A stretch of DNA of 64,000 nt from Sthenelais limicola (lineage: Eukaryota > Annelida > Polychaeta > Phyllodocida > Sigalionidae): the NCBI GenBank assembly GCA_942159475.1, contig OW804096.1, positions 44,701,744 to 44,765,743 of the forward strand, read 5' to 3'. Position 1 is the first letter of the stretch; each line of letters starts with the position of its first letter. Under the pieces are notes generated by a model. It was not told the origin of the DNA and searched no databases. It worked only from the letters and a program-made list of their open reading frames with translations. This document shows, one piece after another, positions 18,066 to 33,900 of the stretch. Made by a program: the position numbers and the translations under genes.

Positions 18066-21000
18066 GTGAACTGCCATACAAACATTGGAACGAATCCCCC
18101 CCCCCCCCCCGTGATTTCAATCCCCCTAGTTCATGGCTCGCATTGAGCATTGTCTTGTTGGCCTTTAAGAAATAAGTAATAAACCCTATCATTTTACTTT
18201 TCAGTAGGTTACCTAGTAGTAGATCGACGTCGTCTGACACAGCGGATTCACCAAACTCTCTCTCAGCAAACGGTAACACAGGGGCACCACCGACCCATCC
18301 TCCTCCAATTCAAAGCAAGCAAAGGAATTCAAAAATTGTTGCAAATTTGACACTTTCCCCGTTAGCAACAAACGAAACACAAATGCAAAGCGCTAGATAG
18401 CAGTTTTTCCCATTGTATACATATTTTCCAAGAGGCTCTCTTCTATGAAGGCGACTACCGACAGCTAGACCAGTGATCGTGCAACCGGGAAGGCTCCATA
18501 ATTATGGGTCATAACTCACACCACATAAGCAAAAGCCCGATTTCTGTGGACTGAAGAAAGAAACATTGTGGGGATTTAATGTAACGTGCACTTCTCACTT
18601 TTGAAATATATGCCCGGTGTTATATAGGCCTACTCTCTTTCGCTTTTCTTTTCAGTCATACTGCTTCATGAATTTATTTTGAACAAAATATTCAGAAGAC
18701 ATTTAATCTATTACAAACATTGTAGGTACCAGATGCAACGAGAAAGAAACATTTCTCTACTTTCGCATTTTTATCCCTAATCAGGAGATCCTAAAGTTCG
18801 AAAGATACATTTCTAGGCCAAATGATTCTGCTTGCAAATCTTAGCCGCTTTTCGTTTCCAGCTGACGAATCGAGTTGCCAATTAATGATATTATTAGCTG
18901 TTAAGCGTTATCCTATCACATTGGGTGAATTTTAGACTAGAATACTTTATACCTAGCAGCAACAACAATGTATGAATAGAAGCTTGCCACTAGAGTCCCG
19001 TCCATACTTGAATTTCCAATAATGAAAATCAAGATATTAGATATTGTTTCAGAAAAAGCTTGTTTGCCTATTTCAAACTAGCTATAATATAGGCGATTCC
19101 TTCGCAATTTCGAAGGAAGGAATCGGTCATTTGCCTTGATGAGACCATTAAATTCAAGAAGATGAGAAACTACGAATCCTCAATGATATGCGGTATGATA
19201 TATGATATTATAATAAATGATATTTTAAAAATGTAATTTAAAAAAAATCTATTCGGAACTTGCCTAACATACCATGCGCATACTCGGTCAATGTGCTCCA
19301 TGTTATCTCCCCGTGAACCGTAATACATTACATTTAGAGATCAAGTCACGTATTGATTAGTGATTAGTCACCTCGTCCCATGGTGATTGAACAAAAAGAT
19401 ATCATGCCTGATATTTCATTTGAATCTGTAGATCTGTATTGTCATTGTGAATCGATTCTATGAAATAGTTAATTTACAAAGGTTGAAACGTTATCAAATT
19501 GTATATAATGTTCACACAATCCACTACATTAGTTTCAAGTTGATATGTTCGTCAAAGGCAATGTGAAGTTGTTAATGTTATAGTCATTTGCTAATGGACG
19601 TAAATGACTTAAGCTATATTCGCTTCACCAACATGACCATATCAGATGATTTAACGACTGTATTTATAAATAGATTGATGTAGGTTTACCAGCGAACAGA
19701 ATAAACCTAGATGACTCCTTCAAACGAATGAGTATGTATCACACGCAAGGCTTCGATGAGTTATCCCCTTTTAAAAAATAATGATGCTATTTCAGTTAAC
19801 TAAGATAGTTTTATAAAGTAATTATAGATATAATTAGACAACTGAAGCAGATTATCACAGCAGTACCTCCCATCGGTGTGTTTGGGAATTTGCTTCCAAA
19901 ACAGCCGTGTCCACTTCATATTGGGACTTTCCTGAATTAGCTAGTACATGAGCACATTTATTTATAAACTTAATGATTAACTGTTAAAATATATGGATAT
20001 ATATGTACGTGTACATGTATGTTTGTATATTGTCACTTCTCACCATGGTCAGCTACTATTACAAAAATGCTGTACTTCTCTCTGATTGATATTAGACAAT
20101 CCTTCTGCAAGATCACTTAGGCTGAGATTGAACGCCCGACTCCTAATGCTTAATTAGTGCGTGGCTATTCGGTGTATATAATATGTTCATACGTGGGGTA
20201 GTTGATTGGCAGCGAATCCGTTATAATTGGCGATTAGTCGGTTGATTACACTGACTGGTAGTTAGAATAGTCCACAGGCCTTGTACTAGACTCACATATC
20301 AAAACCTTAGAAAGCATTGGTGACCCAGCTAAACAACTAATCAACCGGTTAATCAAATATCGACCTGGCAGGCTGTACAGCCCCGTTATTGTCATTCATT
20401 GATATTCAGTGACATATCAATACCTGATGTATTAACATAATTGATCTTTTACAGCAATGTTCGACGTTTGGATGTCAGTATTCTTATTGGGGTACATATT
20501 ACATGTATCCAGTTCTTCTGTTATCACTACTGGATGTATAGGGCAAGAATGACAGTTGATAGAGGGCACAGACGTTGATGGTACATGTATCTCGACATTA
20601 ATTTTAATGTCTCCTTCTGGAACGGTATACACCAGGTTTACTCAAAGATCATAATGGCGTTGAAACTCCACGAAAACTAATGAATTAGATCCTCTCTGGA
20701 CAGCGTATAGATATGTTACATCTTTGCGGACATTCCTATAGTGGTGGTTCGTTGCTGGATTTCACGTAGAGCATGACATGTTTGTTTTAGATTAGCATTG
20801 AATATGTAATTATGCTGGGAATTTGTTACCATTTTAAAAATTCCTAGCAAAAGAACGGTGCTGAAACGATTGTCCGTTTATCTGCATCCAATAACCATAA
20901 AGTACTTTTTTCATGATGTGCTTATGCAAGTTATGTTCGCATATCCATCTCTTTACCCTATTTCTTCTCATTATTGACGGTGTGATAAGAAAATATAGAG

Positions 21001-24000
21001 TATTTTCACATTTTTAATGATTGTTTGTATAGATTGCATCATATATGTACACATTTATGTAGGCATTCATTTAATGTCCTTCCCTTTATTTATCAGTGTT
21101 GAAAATTATGAAATCATTATTCTATTTATACATGTACAGATGTATCAAGTACACTGAATTTAATATTCGTTCATGGCGAAATTGATGGTCTAACCAATAA
21201 ACACCAAAATGTAATTTGTTCTGTGTTGGTTTATAATCTATAATGATTTGGCTATATTATTATGTGACCACCCTTGTCACATATGTAACTTCCAGTGCTC
21301 GGAGTATAATATTAAGAGGCGCTTTCTGTGCCCTCCGACAGTTGAATTAATATATATTTAAGCACAGACTATAAAAATAGATGCAGGGGTTTTGATATTG
21401 CATGCCAAGGACATTTCCATCTGCTTGAATTTGGTTCGGAGGACAGGACAAAAGCCAAGACATGCTTTATTATAGTCAGATTTTGTTTGCTCCTGTAGGT
21501 AGCGCTAACTTCTCCAACCTCATCGAACAATCCAGCGCGAGCTAGTTTTCATGAGTGCACCCGCGGAATCGATGGATATACTTACTTGACATTGAAAATT
21601 CTCTTGTTTTTAACGTAAAACAATCAGGATTATATTGTACATGTATTGTTGTGCGATTTTCATGGTTAATTAAATCGTTACAAGGTTATGTGGGTGCATA
21701 TCATGTAAGATCGAACTACTCATGTATTTATGCAGTAGTTCATTACATTGGCACTCAGCGGATGGCGCTGCTATAGCGAAAAGAACTCACCATCGGAAAT
21801 GCCCTTGACATTGAAAGCACGCAGCCATTTTTGCTCGATAAAGCACAATTCCGGTAACAAAATCATTGTTGCTTATTGAAATAATAAAAACGGGTTTCAG
21901 ACTACAAAGGCAGTTCCACAATTTCCAGATCGCGCAAGTAATGTCAGTTCAACATCCTATTTGTTGATGCATCAATTATTTAAACGGATGACATTGAACT
22001 ATACAATCATAATTTTCATCGAGGAGCAATTTATCATTCTGTAAACTTTAAGTATCTAATACCCACAATGGGGACAAAAGGAAAGCATGGACACTTGCAG
22101 AAGTCATTTTCTTTATTGTCTCAAAGTCAGGATGGTTGATTATTACCTTTCAAGTTACAGTTGCCGAAAATTGTTCATGGTGCTTATTTGTACCATTTCG
22201 CTATCTGTCATTTATTATACATAGTATTGAGATTGTGGCAAGTCATGTACTGAGGATTTTTCATTTTTTAGTCATTACATGTGTGGTGTCAATAAGTCAG
22301 GCAGGAACTTTGATGATTTTAACATGTTCAGTCTTGGCTGGTCCCCATCATTGTAGGTCCTGCTTCACATAGAAGACCCAATGGTGATTTTCGTGTATTA
22401 GTCTCGGTAACGGTTATCTTCAGTTTCTAGAAAATCCACTTCTATCCCAAGATATGAGGGGAGATAATTATCAATGAGTATAATCTATTTAGGATATATA
22501 AGTATATATGTATAGATAAGAAACCGGTAAAGGAACGGAACGCGGTGAATGAATGACTTTTATCTGCCATATGGTATCGAATGAATCACATGAATTTTTC
22601 CTCTACACAAATTACAGGAATAATGATCTTTATTCTGTCTTGATTTATGTTTACCAAAAAGAGTGAAATGTGTGTGTAAAATGTGTAAGACGAATGAGTA
22701 TTTATATATAAGCGCTTAATTCTAAATGTCTATTTTTATGTGTAATAAAAAGTCCAATTCCCTCCAAATGAATTGCAACACCATCATCATAATCATCAAT
22801 CATAATCAATGCCGAGAAGTGTGTAATTATCATTATTGTTTATCATAATAACACTCAGTAGGAGAGATGTACGTTTGCATTAATTAATGATGTGTGATTA
22901 GCGAGCGCTAACTGTACAGATACATATAAAATACACATATATTAACCCCATATTTACAGCATTGTTTCCTGGCCCGTTTGAAGGGCCTGACTTTTTTTTA
23001 TCACAGTGCGAGAAAGGGTCCTGGTGTCAATGCCTCCTTCCCACGCGCACATGGAAGCTGCATAGTCATTTGTATCCTTCCGCACAGGCCTTGATGCGTA
23101 CAAATCTACCCACACTGGGCGGACTACTTTTTAAAGATATCACTCCCTGAACTTTAGGCCTGCGTTTGCTCGTGGGATGATTCGACTCACAAGACCCCTC
23201 TATTGCAGTAGCTTTGTAGTGTTATATAATATCAACCGACAGGATATGCTTATCATAAGAGTTCCAATAAAACTGGAAACAGTGGCATGGAACTAAGTAT
23301 AAACAAACAGATATGCAACTTTGATGACGTACGTATCAGTTGTGTCTGTGTAGTTTTCTTTTTCTCAGTATTAACAGTTCCTCAGGACAAAATAACTGTG
23401 GGAAAAAATCTCCAAACTTTCTAACCACAGCTTCCCGCAAAACAAAGGATAAGACTGGGGCTTGATAACAACCATGAGAACTGCGATCGACTACATATCA
23501 TGTAATGTAAAATAAGTCCCATTGCAAGTATCAATTAATTGATGTTAATCCTATTGTTTTAGTTTGTTCCTTGAAGTATATCACCGGAGTTGCTCTTTCC
23601 GTGAATATGCATTTTTCAAAGTAGGTCCAATTTCTCTTTGTTACACATTAATAACTGCTGTTAATCCATTCGCTGATGATGGTGATCGAGGTTGAGATTT
23701 ATGTTACAGTTTTTACAACGTGACACCTGCAATGACCATGGTCCTGCCTGAATGTATTGTCTATTGATATAATCGCCGACGAAGAGCGCTTCTCTCCTAG
23801 TTAATTCATTTCCTCAAGACACATGTGTGTGTACTGTGTGTATGTGTTAACACTTTAAAATGTGGCACGGGGCACACTGATTGATTGGTTGATTAACTTG
23901 TAACGACATGGCTCTATATCATAATGTTTTAATGATAATCCTGTAGATGATTATAATGATCATCGTTATGATGATGATAATAACAATAGTAGTAATAATA

Positions 24001-24726
24001 AATAACGATCCCGGTTAAATAACACAAGACATCCAGCGATTCATCGTACACCCTCTCCATACACGCTTCAGCTTGAGTGTCATCCTCTGTATGCTCTCAA
24101 TTACCCGTTTTCACTTGGTTCTGCCTTTGGAAGGTCCCTTGTTTGTATTTAAGGTAATGCTCTTTTCATGTGTACTTAGGCATAGAGCATTACTAAAAAG
24201 TTATTTGATCAATATCAACCTCTGGAGTCCTTCCATTCTTGAGTAGTATTCTCTGCAGTATCTATCTCAACGCAATCCCCATCACAGGGATTACTCCATT
24301 CGATCTCCACACGCCGTTGCATAATTTATCAACATAGATTATGATTCAATTCATTGGTATTATTAACATAATGAAAACATTTGAATATTTTTATAACTTG
24401 TAATCTGTTTGTAACACTTGTACGGCCCATGCCTCCATACGTTCACCATGTCTCCAAGGGGCTGATGACGTATACACGAATACCGGGTCTGGTGGGGCAC
24501 GCTCGCCCGCGGCGTGCCCGGCTGTTATCACAGTGGCCAAACAGTGAGGAAATAGTTGGAGTTGAGAGGTGAGAGAGAAAGGTCAACTGAGATCACATTC
24601 AACCAGCAATAAACACAAACACAAGGTCTGCTCAATCAGTCGTGATGAAGGAGGAGAAGGAGGACATCGTAGTATCTGTACCTTGGTGTATATTATTATT
24701 CCATGTTTGATATATGTTGGTCGGTG
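18066..24726. other. No recognised gene; region downstream of the CLC gene
   Basis: The stretch between the tandem array and the CLC stop codon. It contains a 15-base C run (18096-18110) and an imperfect 17-bp inverted repeat (about 20228-20362, GATTA--CGGTTGATTA). No ORF reaches 115 codons. The 3' UTR of the CLC gene must lie directly below 24727, but I did not find a clear polyadenylation signal close to the stop. Confidence 0.5.
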
Positions 24727-24990
24727 TCAGCGAATTTGCGCCTCAGACTGTTCCGAGGGAAGGAGTTTTTGAATACCGCCTTCCAAACTATAACCCCGCC
24801 TTTTTCTTTGTTCAAGCTTCTCCTCCAGGTTATATCCCATTAAATCCTTTCGAGATACTATCCCAACAACACGGTTGGCAAGGTCTACTACTGTCAAGTG
24901 GCGGAGTCCTAGTGTTCTAAAGATAATATAGGTCCTATGAAGGGAAAAGTTTTCCTCTATGTGCGGAGCTGATCTATTGATATATGGCTC
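24727..24990 (-). CDS. CLC exon 16 (second CBS domain and stop)
   Basis: 264 bp, residues 780-866 and TGA. It holds the second CBS domain with the family hallmark [13 protein letters not shown] followed by [10 protein letters not shown], then a basic and polar C-terminal tail of about 40 residues. Acceptor gttccag. Confidence 0.93.
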   Translation of the reverse strand, partial: EPYINRSAPHIEENFSLHRTYIIFRTLGLRHLTVVDLANRVVGIVSRKDLMGYNLEEKLEQRKRRGYSLEGGIQKLLPSEQSEAQIR

Positions 24991-27900
24991 CTGGAACAGA
25001 AGAAAAACAGGTTTACCAGTTGTATTAAACATATATCATGTACACATGGCAATGGTTCATGCACGGATAATGCATAACATCCTTGAATGAAAATACAAGT
25101 AACTGCGAATAAAAACTGCAAATAGTTAAAAAGTAGAAATGACTATAAAGGCATAGACAGCTACTTATATTTCAGTTAAGGGACCTGTGGATTAATTAAC
25201 AGGATAGTACTTCTATGGATATCTGTTTCCATGTATTCAAACCATGCATCGATATTTGCCATTAGCATAAATTTAAAAGATTTTCACATTCATATAACTG
25301 ACTTATACATTTTCATGGTAAGTGGGGAGTGAGGTATAGGTATAGGTCCTGGACCAGTCAGTGAATGGATCCATGGACTGCAACATAACCTTCATGTACG
25401 GCTACAGATATACGGCTACAGATATAAGTAGTATAATAAATGGCATAAATTCAATTACGGTCTATTATAAATGCACCATTGCGTGTGAGTATACATACCA
25501 AATCCACATAGACCTCTTTGAAATGAGGTTGTTCAATATACTTTTCCAATGTTTCAACTACTTCCTTTCGATTGTATAATCTATCTACAGAAATCTGAAA
25601 TAAAAAATACAATATTATTAAAATGACATTTGCTGCGAGATTCGATTTGAATTAGTAATAGAGAAGTAATTGATATCCTCTGATCCAGGACAGACGTTGT
25701 CACAAACTTGATTGTCAACATAAAGGTAACTTCCTCATCATACGATCTTTTACCTTTCCCCTTAATTTCCTTTCAATAGGAGGAGACTTCTCATATTCCG
25801 CAGTCAGTAACTGCGGGACAGCTCTGAATAATTTTGCGCATGCGCAACTCATTAGAGCCTCATCCAAATGCGGGCAGAAATGCTCCCCTTACTTGTGTGC
25901 CCATTGGACCCCGCCAGTCCTGCTCACCGACCCGTCAATACTACTAGAACTGGCCGCTGCCTGCGTGTGTCGTGTGCGTACCTGTTTTTTGTAGAAACAC
26001 TCTGACAAAACTTAGCATATTCTAAAATTTAGCGGGTCAATCTACCTGAAATCCGGCATGCTTACTCTGGACATATGATTCTACCATCCTGCCTAGTGCG
26101 TTGGGCACAGAGTTAGCAAGGTTGGAGCAAAAGGTTGGGGAAGTTGGGCACCTGGTGAATGTATAGGGTCAATGGAAAAGTGCCCGTTCAGTGGCCTGAA
26201 ATCAATTTGTGAAGTACCCATTGTAGAGATGAGCTAGTCTTTGGATAGAGAAGAAACCCAAATATCAGTAATATGTTAGTTTCATCTAAACTCAGTTGAA
26301 GTATAATGTCAAAGATTAATCATTTAATCTGAGCATAAATGCAGAAAGGAACTGCCCACTGCCGAAATGACTTGTTCGCCAGTTCGCCAGAGATATCTAT
26401 ATTTGGGCTTGTCCCAGCAGCCTTCACGAAATGACCATGCAGAGGACTCTAGGCTTTGAATATGGCGGACGTGGAAAGACTTGAAAGACTGAGATTGATT
26501 TTTTTAATATCATATTTCTAGCATTTCTAGGTTTATATCCTATTTGTCTCCTACTGCACGGAACAATGCAGAACTGCCAGCTGATTGTGAAGTTTCACAG
26601 TTTGTGAAAAAAAACCCTCAAAATCGGTTCTCCAATGAAATAAAAAAGTATTATAAATTTCAACATCCCCAAAGAAATAATGAGTTAGAACCTGTTGCCA
26701 GTGCAAACATATACTAATAAATCACATATTTAGCCAATCTTTTAAATCTGTTCTCCTGATTAAATTAACTCATTGGGACAGTTCTATGCACTAATACTAT
26801 TACATATATATAACAAATACCTCCTGATCTCATCAAGGCCATTTCAAAATATATATTCAGGTACAAATCATGATATATAGAAGTTGCGTTCATCTACAGA
26901 TTCAGAAAGGCAGCTGGGGTTACAAATGTGGCAACACGACAACATCCTGGAAGGTCATAATCTCTTGAAGATTATTATCTAGACTTACATCCTCATACTG
27001 CACACGCGGTGATAACGTGACTCCTCCACTGGTCTGATTACGAATACTGTTATCATAGAGTATCACACATAGCTCTACCCTGTAATGAAAGAAAAATGAC
27101 ACTTCATCAACTACATGCCACTGCAGCAGGCAGAACTGCTCTCCACCATATCCTAGTATACATGTATTTTTGCAAATAATATTTATTCTAAACTTCTTCA
27201 TACCCATGAAAAAGACCGCTTTGTAAGAAAGTCGGAACGCATAGGATCAAATAAAAGATGTGCTACAAAAACGACAGTCTGGGTAGTGCTTTGTAGGCTT
27301 AACTTACTTTATTCCATCTTTATTCTAAACAACCATGCTATAGTTGTGTATACACAGGATTACAATTTTAATTTGAAACTTAAGTCTTTGTTCACTGTGA
27401 TAATCTTCAAACGATTGGGTATAGTAGTGTACAATATTCAGCCTTTCCGGGAGAATGCAGGAAAGCGTGGGAACTAACGTGGGAAATATTAATAATGAGA
27501 CATGGACACGGGTACCCCTCGAACAGTACACGTGTCGATCACCTCATTCGGCTGTTTAAAATGAGGAATAAGGATTGGGAGTACCTTCGTTCCTTACCCC
27601 ACTTTTTTTTACATAGTTATGTTGTTCGTTATAATTTTCTCGCGTGGTAATCGCTATTTAGGTAATGTGGGTACTAGGCATTGTAATATTGGTCGATTAG
27701 GCCCTACATAGGCGAGGCAAACAGGGGCCTACATATTATATACATGTATGTCTTACAGCTATTCTAAAATTAACCAAGAAGCCTGACAATTAAGATTCGA
27801 AAATCTGTTTCTTTTGATGAACCATTTGGGGTGGTTAAATGAAGAAAATGGGGTGGTTAAATGGGCTTGTCACGACTATATTCTAATAGTGATATAAGAC

Positions 27901-30900
27901 ATTTGTTCATTTGCTTTGCCTACCTTGTAAGGAGGCCATAAGCGACCTCTTGTCTGGCTTCCTCCGCCCATTTGACTACCGGAAAACCTCCGTGAGTTGT
28001 CTCAAGCAGGAGGTGGGCAAGATGGGCGGCGGATTCCCGCGTAGTAATTGTGATGACGGGGCAATGCATCACATCGCGGGCTTTAAACAACTCAAGATTC
28101 AACCTAGACAAGTAAAGTAGGAGCTTAATAAAAGCTGCATTCTCAGCTATTACGACAAACAACATCTTACCAAATTTACTCATATTATGATATATAGAAC
28201 TGAATTCATCATTTCACTGCTGTTATATGTTATTGCAAGAAAAACGGCCGCCGGTGAGCTATAAGTGAAGCCATCGCAAGAATGCAGCTGGGCGGGTCTC
28301 CGAAATATAAATATGTATGTTTATGTTTATGAAACTGCAGCAAGAATAACCAGACACAATCCACCAACAGTGTGGTCAAATGTCGTCTAGATGGGTTGGA
28401 AAATAATAGAACAAAAATTACAAAATCTTGAGTTTTTACCCATGTGAACTGAGAGTGCAATTATAATATATTTTCTGGAAGAACATAGCTATAGGCATAA
28501 TGCAGTTTGGGGAACAGGCCAATACACTGTAAGAACCAATAACAGCCAATGACTGTCAAAATCAACAGTCAATGACAGGTTTGTACATACAGGCTTAAAT
28601 AAATCCAGAAAAACTTGGGAAGCAGTTGATGTATCCATACGACAGATACCATTGCAATTGAACAACTGAGGACCAGCAATCCTTTTGAATTATTTTCGAG
28701 TACATGAGTTAAAAACGACTACAAAATGACAAAGCAGTTAGTGTTAATCGCTTATTGGATTTATTGTTATAGATCTAGAATGTAGGAAGTGGTAGAAAAT
28801 ACGTACAGTGTATGCTGCTCGTCATAGACTATGGGTTCTGATTCGAGGAATGGTATACACTTCATCTCCAAAAGGGAATGGTACAATGGATGTGTGATAT
28901 AGTCTCCCACCCACTTGGCTACCATAATAGCTACCATGATTGGCAGAAGGAAGGCGACATCGTTAGTGATTTCGATCTGAAATAAAGTGAATGTTGAAGA
29001 ATTGAGGATTGAAGCACTAGCAATTGTATTGATATTTATAATTCTATTTTCCATTTTAAGATGAAATAACAAAAATAATTGAATAAAAGGTAGGCACCGA
29101 GGACTATTAGAGATGATTACAGGATCTAATAATAGTGATGAAAAATAGCATTAGTCATATTGCCAACGTCCGAACATTAATATAGTCGAATGAATATGAG
29201 AATGGGTTTTATCTATGCACTGATACTAACTACATTTACTCATTGTATTTATCTAATTATCCGCTTGTTATTTATTTATCCAATACATATGTGGTTGTTT
29301 GATAAACTCATAGCAACTGAAAGCTTACCATGATAACCGTGAGTGACATAGTCAGCCTGGAGACTCCGCCAAAGAAGGAAGCGGCGCCAATTAGAGCGAG
29401 CGCTCCAGGGTCTATCCATAACCAGAACCTGTCTTTTGGCACACCTCCGTGCAATTCTACCAACAACCGACCTACAGCCCGTCCATATAGTCCACCAATA
29501 AATCTAAACATATAAATAATATAATATCATGATGAATATATAGCATATGCATGTACCCAAACAATTAATAAGAAACAGCATACATTCGTGCCAGGATGTG
29601 AAACTGAAAACAGATGCCTATGCATGGCAATAAATCGCTCCGGCTTTGACATATTTTCCCGTATGGGAAAGCATAAATTTTCATCTTTTATATGCTTAGC
29701 TATGGTTTAGTGTATTAGGCAGATCGCTGTGACACCATCAACAAGAACCCAGTATTTCCACTAAATACAATATGCCATTGTTATAGATTTGACAAGATAT
29801 CGTGATAAACATGACTCCTAAAAGTAGAATGGGTTTATTTCGATGTTAATATTCTAGAATTTCTAAACAAGTGTAGATCTATATATATCTTGAATATTTG
29901 GACAACATGATGAAACTTTATCAGCATTGTTCGAAAGAGTTTATAACTTATAAAAAGAAGTAACTAAACGACTAGGATACTTGTGCTATCGAGACCATTC
30001 TGCTCCTAATCAATATAACATCACTCTCTGTATCTTGTTTTCATACAGTTCATGAGACATGTGGGTTATTTCCATGAATCTCAGATTAATATTTATATAC
30101 ATACTCCGAGTAGAAATGATATAGACAATCACATCTGAGAATATTGGTAAGTCTAAAGCTACATACACCTTATGTGAAGCTCTATAAAAGAAATTAGCCA
30201 TAACAATTGTTGAAAACCATTCTATTCTATACCTCGTAATATTATGAAAAGGTGGATTAAATATTCTCTCACGGGAAAAGAGAAACACTGTTGGGGTTTG
30301 ACGATAATGGGTAAAACACATTCAAACTGGTCAACAATAAATCACCCTGTGATGCATGCAAAAGGTAAGGAAAGGAAGTCAGATATAGTATTATACGGAG
30401 AAAATAAGGGGAGGGAGCTAAAAGAGACAGTGATGAGAACAATATGGCGTCGAAAACGCTGCCGGGAATCGGCTAAACATTTTAGCTGAGGGAGAGAGAA
30501 ATTGAGAAGGAGAGAGAGGTGAAGCCGGGGGACGGGGGTGTAGGTAGTGTAGGGAGAGAGTGCAGGGCATGAAATCAGGCAATCAGGCGTTCACATTCCC
30601 TAACCATCTCTCATCCATAACCCTCACCACCGCCCATCAGGGAGGAAATAGGCAATTGATACTCACAGCATAGGCACAACAATACCACTGGCTACCGCAC
30701 TGCCCGACGCCCAACAGGCTAGTATGAAGTAGATAGGTAATATAGATAGCAGCGAGACATAGTTGAACTGAAGATGGGTGCGGCGAGAGAAGAGTACGCG
30801 TAGCGCGGTCTGACCAGGCACGTTTAGAAGGCTGGCCACTGGAAAATTGAAAAAGGTATGAGCTTGCTGTCTATGCCACTGGGCTATTTGCTTCATACGG

Positions 30901-33900
30901 AAACGAACCTCCTTTATCTATGAAAGACAGATTCTGACACGACATATTAGATGTTGGACAGTGTCTTATCACAACACAAGCAGATATCCTGAAACAATAT
31001 GGGTGAACATATTGCAAATACATTTTATTTTATAGAATATCTTTGTCCATCCGAATTCCTGATATAACTATGATGCGAGGGATTGAAAACGAAAACAAAA
31101 GAATTATGGCCCCGTAAATATGGAAGAGTTCAGTTTTTAAAAAAAATAAAAAAAATACAGGTATTAGAAACTGATATTGATAGATATTAAGTCTCTAAAC
31201 GTCAATCCAGATACATACAGGTTTATAGCATAATGAACACCCTCCAATCTTGGGGCAACAAAACATTACAGTAATGAAAGGAATGTACGCAGTATCATAC
31301 ATTCTCTGCACAGATTTGAATGAAGCAAAGTCTACGGGAAATGGTTTTTTTGCACAATAATACAATTCCTGCACTACCTTTTAACTGAATGCTCTGCAAT
31401 TAACAATATTTGACAACTCGAGCCAAAGTGCGCTCCACTGGGCGGAGATATACTTTTATTCGGATGCAGTTTTGAGATATTATATGCCTTTTGTTATGTT
31501 AGAACCGCCCACGTCCCATTTAGCTTAACGTGTTCATGGTCTTAAACTGAGTGGGAGTCACTAGGTTAAAACACACGTTACGCTAATGCTAAATGCTTTT
31601 AGAAAAAAAGAAATCTTGCTAAAGCATACTTGATATGTGTTAATGCATTAAAGGTAAAAATGGACTCCCTGGACAGCTCTATTAATGTATGGCATAAAAA
31701 AGGCTACGTTTTCACGGATCTTGCTGTAAGGGGCTTAGAAAATGGTGCATTTCTATCGATGCACCATGACACTGTGCTATAGATATGTCTGAATAATAGT
31801 GATGTATAAAAATAAGCATGACTCCGCACTCTAAAGGACACGTTGCTTTAACCCAATAGGAACCCCATACTAAATAGGAGATTAAAACAATTTCTAATCA
31901 CAAAATAGTCAATTTCTAATATGAGGCCAACTTTATGGGTTTTAGTAATAACAAGTATTTCGCTATGAATGTAGACATTAGAAAATACAAAACTTGTACC
32001 AACCTTCATTGTATTCTCCACCAACCACGCGACCATTGACCCTTTTTTTGTGCTGGCACCAATATGATTGCATATTTTCATCCACCCGATAGGTGTAATT
32101 AGGGTCTGTCGGACAGTAAAGAAGGCTGTCGTTGGAGGCAGTACGACCACCATTGTGCTCACTAGGATGATCGCTATCGTGACTCTTCGAACTATGGTCG
32201 GCAGTACCGCCGTCATGCGGATACTCTAAATCTAAATTTTGCCCGTGCTTTTGGTTTAGCTTATCTGGAGAGGCATGCACCACATCAATGCTGGAACAAA
32301 AAGAAACGATATGTTAGATAGTGAAGATTTTGTGTAGTATTGTTGTAAGATCTATATCAATTGGATAAGAATGTGACTACACATGTATACTGTAGAATTG
32401 ACATGTATGTACATAGGCTGTACTTGTCTGCCCCGGGTAATGGGCGGACAAAACACTCGCTGTGGATAGATGGCAATGTCGTCCACTACAAAGGGGACAT
32501 ATTCTGACTTTATTGCCAACCCAAACAGTACTATAGCCGTTGTCCGGCGCCAAACAAGATTTTATGTTGAAGTTTAGCCTGATGTTTACTCGTGTGAAGA
32601 AGCCACTGTTAGTCTTATTGGTGAGTGTTTCGTTGAGGGTGTAAATATTGACAATATTTACACATGGTTGGGAGTTTGTATCAGTTACAGGCCGATGTTC
32701 AAAATGCTTTATAGATGTGGATATACCATAATATCATGAGGACAGTTTTTCTGAATTAATGATCGCGGATGTCCAGATCATTCCAATCCGGTAATCAAAA
32801 TGTAAAAACTTTAATACATGTCTGAATCTTTCCCATAAGTCTCCCATATAATAATGAGCGTAGGAGGATAGTTTTACCCTCATTTTCCTAGTCAATGAAT
32901 TAGTAAGTAATGGTCTTATGTACAAGAGACAGACTTGCACTGGGTATAGAAATAAAGGCCACGACTTCACTGGGAAAAAGATCAGAATATGTGAAACGAT
33001 CAATATAATGCATCAATGATATTTTCTTATATAGATCCCAGTGGGTTTCATCCTTTGTGTCTACATCTCTGGAAGACTTCAAAGGAATATAACTGCAATA
33101 CGTAAGTCGGAGCTTCCCAGAAAGTGCACATGAATAGACACCAAGACGGACTACTTCCAGACTGGTCCAGGTCTCATTGTATGGTTGAATAGCCGGTGCC
33201 GAATCATACCGACAATACAAACCAAAAAGATATACAAAGGACTCAAAAGCATATCTATCATAATACATAGTAGCAGAAGGTGTGATTAATTTTCAAAATG
33301 GATACATACATGGTGTAATCATAAAAGATCAGTACAAGGCGGCACCATTTATAAAGGCAATGAATGAATCTAGCACCATGGCAAAGGCCGATAAGGAGTG
33401 CTAGGACCAGACAGGATCACTTGGCTTCATCCCACTCTATACCGTTCACACTGGTACATTTTGTAGTCGCAGTGATAAACTAATTCTCACTACATTGCAT
33501 GTAAATCAGTAGAATGCATGAACTAACCGTGCGGGAATCAATTGATAACTATTCCTATATATGAAACCCACCCAGCCACACTTTCAAAATGCTTAAACAA
33601 GGTATAGGTTCGGTTGATAACAGGTTTATTTATTTTCCCTGCTTTTGTATTTTCAATCATTTGGCAACACTACGTTCTTTGCTTATTATTAGCTTTCTTC
33701 CAAAGGGTGCCAATGTTGCCTTCGATGTAGTCCGTAAATGATATTCCACTGGGTAGTATATGGACCTTGATCATTGCAATTCATATAGATTAATTAATCG
33801 GATCCCAAAATCAAAACCCTTGAGTTACCCCTCTCAGATCGCACATGCCTACACCCAAGCAATTGTACAGTGACTCCACCTATACTTTAATTCTTATACT

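Noticed and set aside
18096..18110. 15-base C homopolymer
   Set aside because: Simple low-complexity run; length may also be an assembly artefact.
32900..33268. 122-codon minus-strand ORF in a CLC intron
   Set aside because: At this AT content one or two ORFs of such length are expected by chance; no motif, and it does not fit the CLC frame.
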